Shown: piece by piece, positions 36,560 through 40,458 of the stretch | Position numbering within the stretch: the first letter of the stretch is position 1 | Layout of the letters: each line of letters begins with the position of its first letter | Source: Pseudomonadota bacterium | GTDB taxonomy: Bacteria > Pseudomonadota > Gammaproteobacteria > Acidiferrobacterales > Acidiferrobacteraceae | Length of the DNA stretch: 40,458 nt | Assembly: GCA_021819125.1 (NCBI GenBank) | Contig: JAKARW010000013.1 | Coordinates: 1-40,458, forward strand | Reading direction: 5' to 3' | Notes under the pieces: generated by a model | Seen by the model: the letters and a program-made list of their open reading frames with translations, nothing else | The model's database searches: none | What the model was told of the DNA's origin: nothing | Translations under genes and position numbers: made by a program

Positions 36560-38056
36560 ATGGACGTCTACCGACACATAGCCCTTAGCATCGCCATCTG
36601 GCTGCCCATCGTCTTTGGTGTCGCCATATTGCTCGGCGGCCGGCGCTATCCAGGGCTCGTGCGGCCGCTTGCCGCAGTCGGCGCGCTCGCCACCTTTTTA
36701 GTGACCGTCCCCTTGTGGGGACTTTTTCATAACGATTCGTTTGCCATGCAGTTCCAGGAGAGCGTCCCCTGGATACCGGCGTTTCACATCAATTACGCAC
36801 TGGGTATCGACGGCATCTCGCTGCCGCTTGTGCTGCTCACAAGCCTGATCGGCGTGATCGTGGTCATGGCCGCGGGTCCGGCTGTCAAGGACCGCGTACC
36901 GGAATACTTCGCCGCGTTCCTCATCATGGAAGGTCTCATGATCGGGGTCTTTAGTTCCCTTGATGCCATGCTGTTTTATGTCTTCTGGGAGGCGATGCTG
37001 ATCCCGATGTTTCTGATCATCGGGATCTGGGGGGGGCCGAATCGGGTCTACGCGACCATCAAGTTCTTCCTTTACACCTTTCTTGGATCGGTGCTGATGC
37101 TGGTGGCCCTGCTCTATCTGTATTTCCGGGCCGGGGAGACCTTCAATATCATATCATTTTACCATCTGCCGCTCGGAGAGACCCCGCAGATCCTGATATT
37201 CCTGGCGTTTTTGATCGCGTTTGCAGTCAAAATCCCCATGTGGCCGGTCCATACATGGCTGCCGGACGCGCATGTGGAGGCGCCTACCGGCGGATCGGTG
37301 GTGCTCGCGGCCATCATGCTCAAGATGGGCGCCTACGGTTTCGTGCGCTTTAGTCTGCCGATCGTGCCGCTTGCAAGTCATGTACTGGCCGGCCTTATGA
37401 TCACGCTGTCGCTTATCGCCGTGGTCTATATCGGCCTTGTGGCGCTTATGCAAGACGACATGAAAAAGCTGATCGCCTATTCATCGATCGCGCACATGGG
37501 GTTTGTGACCCTCGGGATTTTCCTGTTCAACCGCATCGCCATGGAGGGCGCGCTTGTGCAGATGATCTCGCACGGGTTCGTGTCGGCGGCGCTGTTTTTG
37601 TGCGTCGGGGTGCTGTATGACCGCTTGCACTCGCGTGCCATCCATGATTACGGTGGTGTCGCCAATCGCATGCCGATATTCGCGGCGTTCATGATGTTGT
37701 TTGCCATGGCCAACTCCGGGCTGCCCGGCACCTCCGGTTTCGTCGGCGAGTTCCTCGTGATCCTGGGGGCGTTCAAGGTGAATTTCTGGTATGCGGTGCT
37801 GGTCGCCACAAGCTTGATCTCGGGCGCCGCCTATACGCTTTGGATGTATAAGAGGGTCATCTTCGGGCCGGTCACAAAGCCCAGCGTCGCGGGCCTTTCG
37901 GACGTGACCGGGCGGGAGCTTTCGTTTCTCGCAGTCCTTGGGGTCGCGGTCCTCGCGCTCGGGCTATGGCCTGCGCCCTTGCTGCATGTGATGACCGCCT
38001 CCGTGCATCATCTTTTATGGCGCCCGGGCGTGCGGCTCGCCGGCGTGACTCCCTAG
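36560..38056 (+). CDS. nuoM: NADH-quinone oxidoreductase subunit M (antiporter-like)
   Basis: Proton-pumping membrane subunit, 498 residues and about 14 helices. Motifs are DGISLPLVLLTSL, FYVFWEAMLIPMFLIIGIWG with the conserved Glu, AVKIPMWPVHTWLPDAHVEA with the Lys and the proline-rich loop, and IAYSSIAHMGFVTLG. The ATG at 36560 lies 11 nt after nuoL; the upstream open frame overlaps the nuoL end and is not part of the gene. Confidence 0.97.
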   Translation: MDVYRHIALSIAIWLPIVFGVAILLGGRRYPGLVRPLAAVGALATFLVTVPLWGLFHNDSFAMQFQESVPWIPAFHINYALGIDGISLPLVLLTSLIGVIVVMAAGPAVKDRVPEYFAAFLIMEGLMIGVFSSLDAMLFYVFWEAMLIPMFLIIGIWGGPNRVYATIKFFLYTFLGSVLMLVALLYLYFRAGETFNIISFYHLPLGETPQILIFLAFLIAFAVKIPMWPVHTWLPDAHVEAPTGGSVVLAAIMLKMGAYGFVRFSLPIVPLASHVLAGLMITLSLIAVVYIGLVALMQDDMKKLIAYSSIAHMGFVTLGIFLFNRIAMEGALVQMISHGFVSAALFLCVGVLYDRLHSRAIHDYGGVANRMPIFAAFMMLFAMANSGLPGTSGFVGEFLVILGAFKVNFWYAVLVATSLISGAAYTLWMYKRVIFGPVTKPSVAGLSDVTGRELSFLAVLGVAVLALGLWPAPLLHVMTASVHHLLWRPGVRLAGVTP

Positions 38057-38065
38057 GGTGCCCTT

Positions 38066-39499
38066 ATGCTGCATATAAGACCGGTTGTGCCGGAAATCAT
38101 CGTTTTTGCCATGGCCTGCGTGATACTGCTCGCGGACCTTTTCTGGAAGCGGCGGTTCAAGGGTCTGATGTATGGGCTGACGCAGGCTACGCTCATCGCC
38201 GCCAGCGTCACCGCCTATGGCCTGCGTGACCCGCGCGCGCGTGTGGTGTTGCACGGCATGGTGGTCCAAGACCGCCTGAGCACCATCCTGCAGATCGCGA
38301 TCTTCGCGCTGACTGCCATTGTGCTCGCCTATTCGCGGACCTATATCGTTGAGCGTGGGGTGTTTCGCAGCGAATTCTTCGTGCTTGCGCTCACCGGTGT
38401 GGTCGGCATGTGTGTGATGGTGAGCGCGGCGCATTTTCTGTCCTTGTACCTGGGACTTGAGCTTTTGTCGCTCAGCCTCTATGCGCTGATCGCCTTGCAG
38501 CGCGATTCGATTCCGGCCACTGAGGCGGCCATGAAATATTTTGTGCTGGGCGCCTTGTCTTCGGGGCTTTTACTCTATGGTTTGTCCATGCTCTATGGCG
38601 CCACCGGTAGTCTCGAGATTACGCGCGTGGCGACCGCGCTTGCCGCGCTCCCGCGCCATGATCTCGTAGCGACGCTCGGTCTTGTGTTCGTTCTGTCGGG
38701 CCTTGCCTTCAAGCTCGGCGTAGTCCCTTTCCATATGTGGGTTCCCGACGTTTATGAGGGGGCCCCGACGGCCGTGACCCTGTACGTGGGCGCGGCCCCC
38801 AAGATCGCCGCGTTCGCGCTTTTTCTGCGGCTGCTGGTGGAGGGGCTTCATGGCCTGTCGGGGGCTTGGCAGGAGATGCTGGTGCTGCTTGCCTTTTTGT
38901 CGATGGCCGTCGGGAATATCGTGGCCATCGCCCAGACCAACCTAAAGCGTATGCTGGCCTACTCGGCGATCGCGCACATGGGCTTTGTGTTACTCGGACT
39001 TCTGAGCGCGCGCGTAAGCGGCTACGCGGACGCCTTGTTCTATGCCCTGGTCTACGCCTTCATGACCCTGGGGGCGTTTGGCATCATCATCCTGCTCTCA
39101 CGCAAGGGTTTTGAGGCCGAACGGCTGGAGGATCTGCGCGGCTTGTATCAAAGAAGCCCGTGGTATGCCTGGATGATGCTGTTGTTCATGTTCTCGATGG
39201 CGGGCGTCCCGCCGACCATCGGGTTTTACGCCAAGTTTGCGGTCATCGAGGCCGCGGTGAGTGCCGGGTTCTATGGGCTTGCGGTAGCGGCCGTGCTGTT
39301 TTCGGTGATCGGGGCCTTCTATTATCTGCGTATCGTAAAGCTCATGTTCTTCGATGCCCCCGTGGATGCGGGGCCTTTACGTCAGGGGCGCGACCTGCGC
39401 TGGCTCCTTAGCTTAAACGGGATCGCCATGTTGCTTACCACTCCATGGGCCGGGACGCTTATCGCCATTTGCCGATCCGCGGTCCGCGGCCTCCCTTAA
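38066..39499 (+). CDS. nuoN: NADH-quinone oxidoreductase subunit N (antiporter-like)
   Basis: Third antiporter-like subunit, 477 residues and about 14 helices. It has LYLGLELLSLSLYALIAL with the Glu, KLGVVPFHMWVPDVYEGAPT with the Lys, and MLAYSAIAHMGFVLLGLL. ATG at 38066, 9 nt after nuoM. Last gene of the operon: the next gene is a cytochrome with its own upstream gap of 121 nt. Confidence 0.97.
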   Translation: MLHIRPVVPEIIVFAMACVILLADLFWKRRFKGLMYGLTQATLIAASVTAYGLRDPRARVVLHGMVVQDRLSTILQIAIFALTAIVLAYSRTYIVERGVFRSEFFVLALTGVVGMCVMVSAAHFLSLYLGLELLSLSLYALIALQRDSIPATEAAMKYFVLGALSSGLLLYGLSMLYGATGSLEITRVATALAALPRHDLVATLGLVFVLSGLAFKLGVVPFHMWVPDVYEGAPTAVTLYVGAAPKIAAFALFLRLLVEGLHGLSGAWQEMLVLLAFLSMAVGNIVAIAQTNLKRMLAYSAIAHMGFVLLGLLSARVSGYADALFYALVYAFMTLGAFGIIILLSRKGFEAERLEDLRGLYQRSPWYAWMMLLFMFSMAGVPPTIGFYAKFAVIEAAVSAGFYGLAVAAVLFSVIGAFYYLRIVKLMFFDAPVDAGPLRQGRDLRWLLSLNGIAMLLTTPWAGTLIAICRSAVRGLP

Positions 39500-39570
39500 G
39501 AACGCACGGTTTTGTAAAAATGCCGCGGGCCGTCACGAGATTGTCATGCATCCTCCGTAGTATCGCGCGT

Positions 39571-39591
39571 CGCGGTTCTTAAAGAACCGCG
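39571..39591. repeat. Perfect 10-bp inverted repeat upstream of the cytochrome gene
   Basis: CGCGGTTCTT and AAGAACCGCG flank a single A, giving a 21-nt palindrome 29 nt before the cytochrome start codon and 71 nt after nuoN. No T run follows on either strand in the form of a normal terminator, so an operator or an RNA stem is as likely as a terminator. Confidence 0.6.
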
Positions 39592-39620
39592 TAGAGCCCC
39601 TGACCGGAGATTCCCGACTC

Positions 39621-40073
39621 ATGAAATATTTGAAGAAGGCCATGGCGCTGTGGGCCGTGGCCGCGGTCCTTGCGCCCACCGTGGTTACGGCTGAGACCCG
39701 TATTCAGTCCGACATCAGCTATCGTCGCGAGCTCATGGCGGCCATGGACTGGAATCTCGTGCGTATCGCGCAGACATTGCGTCATGAGCGCCCCTATGAT
39801 CCGAGCCGCATCGCAGGTGAGGGCCGGGCGCTCGCCATGCTCGCTACCCTACCATGGGTGGCCTTCGTCCCGGGATCCGATCGGGGGGCTACGAAAGCCG
39901 CGGCACGGATCTGGCAGCAGCCGCAGGCCTTCGAGGCGGCGGTCACCCATTTCGAGGCGGTCACGCGTGAGCTCGCGCAAGCGACGGCCCGCGCCCCGCT
40001 CGCGGCTGCGGCGCACCCGCTCGAACAGGTGGCCGATGCCTGTCGCTCATGTCATCATCGCTTCGAGCGCTAG
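39621..40073 (+). CDS. Cytochrome c'/c556-type class II cytochrome, periplasmic
   Basis: A 150-residue exported monohaem cytochrome. The signal peptide (KKAMALWAVAAVLAP) ends near VVTA at about residue 24. The mature part has the four-helix class II pattern SYRRELMAAMDWNLVRIAQ near the start, with Met residues where c556 proteins carry the axial Met, an ARIWQQPQAFEAAVTHFEA central helix, and the haem motif CRSCHHRFER at the extreme C terminus. Such proteins carry electrons or bind gases such as NO. Its position right after complex I is not proof of a link, because a gap and a palindrome separate them. Confidence 0.85.
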   Translation: MKYLKKAMALWAVAAVLAPTVVTAETRIQSDISYRRELMAAMDWNLVRIAQTLRHERPYDPSRIAGEGRALAMLATLPWVAFVPGSDRGATKAAARIWQQPQAFEAAVTHFEAVTRELAQATARAPLAAAAHPLEQVADACRSCHHRFER

Positions 40074-40232
40074 ACCTTAAGGTATTGACCGGCCCGGAGC
40101 CGGCTCTGTTGTGTTTTATCATTGTGGGGTCACCTCCACCCCTACCGCGGCGCGGTTAGGTGAGCACTGTGGCGCTTTTTGGTAGGTTTGGGGGCGCGCG
40201 AGGAGGCGGTCGCCGCCCCAGGCCGGGCAGAG
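40074..40232. other. Non-coding spacer between the cytochrome gene and the IS remnant
   Basis: About 160 bp with no credible gene. It holds the weak hairpin after the cytochrome gene and some GC-rich runs, but no promoter I would defend. The left boundary of the insertion element may lie near 40233-40257 but no target-site mark is visible, as expected for IS200/IS605 elements, which do not duplicate their target. Confidence 0.5.
40089..40116 (+). terminator. Possible terminator after the cytochrome gene
   Basis: A 5-bp GC stem (CCGGC at 40089-40093 with GCCGG at 40099-40103, loop CCGGA) followed by a T-rich stretch reaching TTTT at about 40113-40116. The stem is short and the T run distant, so this is weak. 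Confidence 0.3.
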
Positions 40233-40458
40233 TTAAAGATCGGCGCGGGAATTCCCACCCCCTTTAGGGGGTTGGGGTGAGAACGCCCATTGGCCTTGGC
40301 ACTCCTGTATAGATCGGCGAACGACCTCTCTCGGATACGCTCCCGGCTGTGCCTACATAATAAGCCTGCGTCCATAATTGTTCCTTCCCGCATTGCCGCT
40401 TGAGCCGGGGAAACTGTTCGCGCAGTCTGCGCGATGGATATCCCTTGAGTAGGCCGAC
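40233..40458 (-). pseudogene. IS200/IS605-type Y1 transposase TnpA, C-terminal part, frameshifted
   Basis: Reading the minus strand from the window edge gives the C-terminal half of an IS200-type transposase: VGLLKGYPSRRLREQFPRL, then QLWTQAYYVGTAGSVSE, a pattern typical of the family. After VSE (40330) one extra base at 40329 shifts the frame; skipping it restores EVVRRSIQECQGQ, which matches the usual end of the domain and then reaches a stop at 40233. Left as it is, the original frame ends at 40264. The family's catalytic tyrosine is expected in the segment RRYIQE; here the codon at 40311-40313 gives Ser. The gene therefore looks inactive. The N-terminal half is beyond the window. Confidence 0.8.
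40247..40458 (-). mobile_element. Partial IS200/IS605-family insertion element (edge)
   Basis: The transposase remnant is followed, in its reading direction, by compact hairpins: ACCCCC-TTTA-GGGGGT at 40257-40272 and the palindrome GGGAATTCCC at 40247-40256. IS200/IS605 ends carry subterminal hairpins rather than inverted repeats, so this is probably one end of the element. The rest, and any tnpB gene, would lie to the right of the window. The exact boundary is not visible. Confidence 0.6.

Noticed and set aside
40161-40186. Possible plus-strand terminator ending in TTTTT
   Set aside because: Only a few base pairs can form, with a mismatch, and it does not follow a gene closely.
40142-40393. 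An 83-residue minus-strand open frame at the right end
   Set aside because: Its upstream part lies in a different frame from the transposase. From the extra base at 40329 onward it coincides with the shifted transposase C terminus, and the remainder overlaps the spacer, so it is not an independent gene.
1-40458. CRISPR array, toxin-antitoxin or phage-defence genes
   Set aside because: No regularly spaced repeats and no defence domain were seen; ratA/rnfH are named after a toxin pair in E. coli but are conserved core genes here.

Overview
The window is a dense, GC-rich (my impression is a little over 60%) stretch of a bacterial chromosome, almost certainly from a gammaproteobacterium. The gene order ssrA, smpB, ratA, rnfH, bamE, fur, recN, nadK, hrcA-grpE-dnaK-dnaJ, dapB, carA-carB-greA, rlmE-ftsH-folP-glmM-tpiA-secG, tRNA-Leu(GAG), nuoA to nuoN is a familiar gammaproteobacterial backbone. 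A Tat-exported DsrE-like protein and a c'/c556-type cytochrome would suit a sulfur- or metal-oxidising lineage. That lineage guess is an inference from context, not a match to a named genome.

Layout. Positions 1-971 (minus): tmRNA preceded by its partner smpB. 1051-3183 (plus): an unusual NSS-fold sodium-dependent transporter, ratA and rnfH. 3104-3451 (minus): bamE, divergent from fur (3547-4026, plus). 4001-7000 (minus): a tightly coupled nadK-recN-GNAT unit. 7163-12107 (plus): the heat-shock block. A CIRCE operator sits over the hrcA promoter, sigma-32-like promoters precede grpE and dnaK, and an intrinsic terminator separates dnaK from dnaJ. 12155-13523: the DsrE-like gene and dapB. 13644-24983: carA-carB-greA-DUF4149-rlmE-ftsH-folP-glmM-tpiA-secG, preceded by a promoter and an attenuator-like hairpin before carA. 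25021-25105: tRNA-Leu(GAG). 25263-39499: a complete 14-gene respiratory complex I operon behind one good promoter. 39621-40073: a c'/c556-like cytochrome. From about 40233 to the end: the edge of a damaged IS200/IS605 element.

How it works together. The left half is quality control: ribosome rescue (tmRNA/SmpB), outer-membrane assembly (BamE), DNA repair (RecN), the DnaK chaperone system under apparent dual control (HrcA/CIRCE plus sigma-32) and the FtsH protease. FtsH degrades sigma-32 in E. coli, so chaperone, regulator and protease genes lie close together here. The middle supplies carbamoyl phosphate, diaminopimelate, folate and amino-sugar precursors. The right half is the NADH-driven proton pump.

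I found no convincing undescribed multi-gene system; most of the window is conserved core genome. The best second looks are the IS200-type transposase remnant with a one-base insertion and a serine where the catalytic tyrosine should be, the divergent NSS transporter with an altered substrate/ion-site helix, the Tat-signal DsrE-like protein, the layered heat-shock control and the carA leader hairpin.
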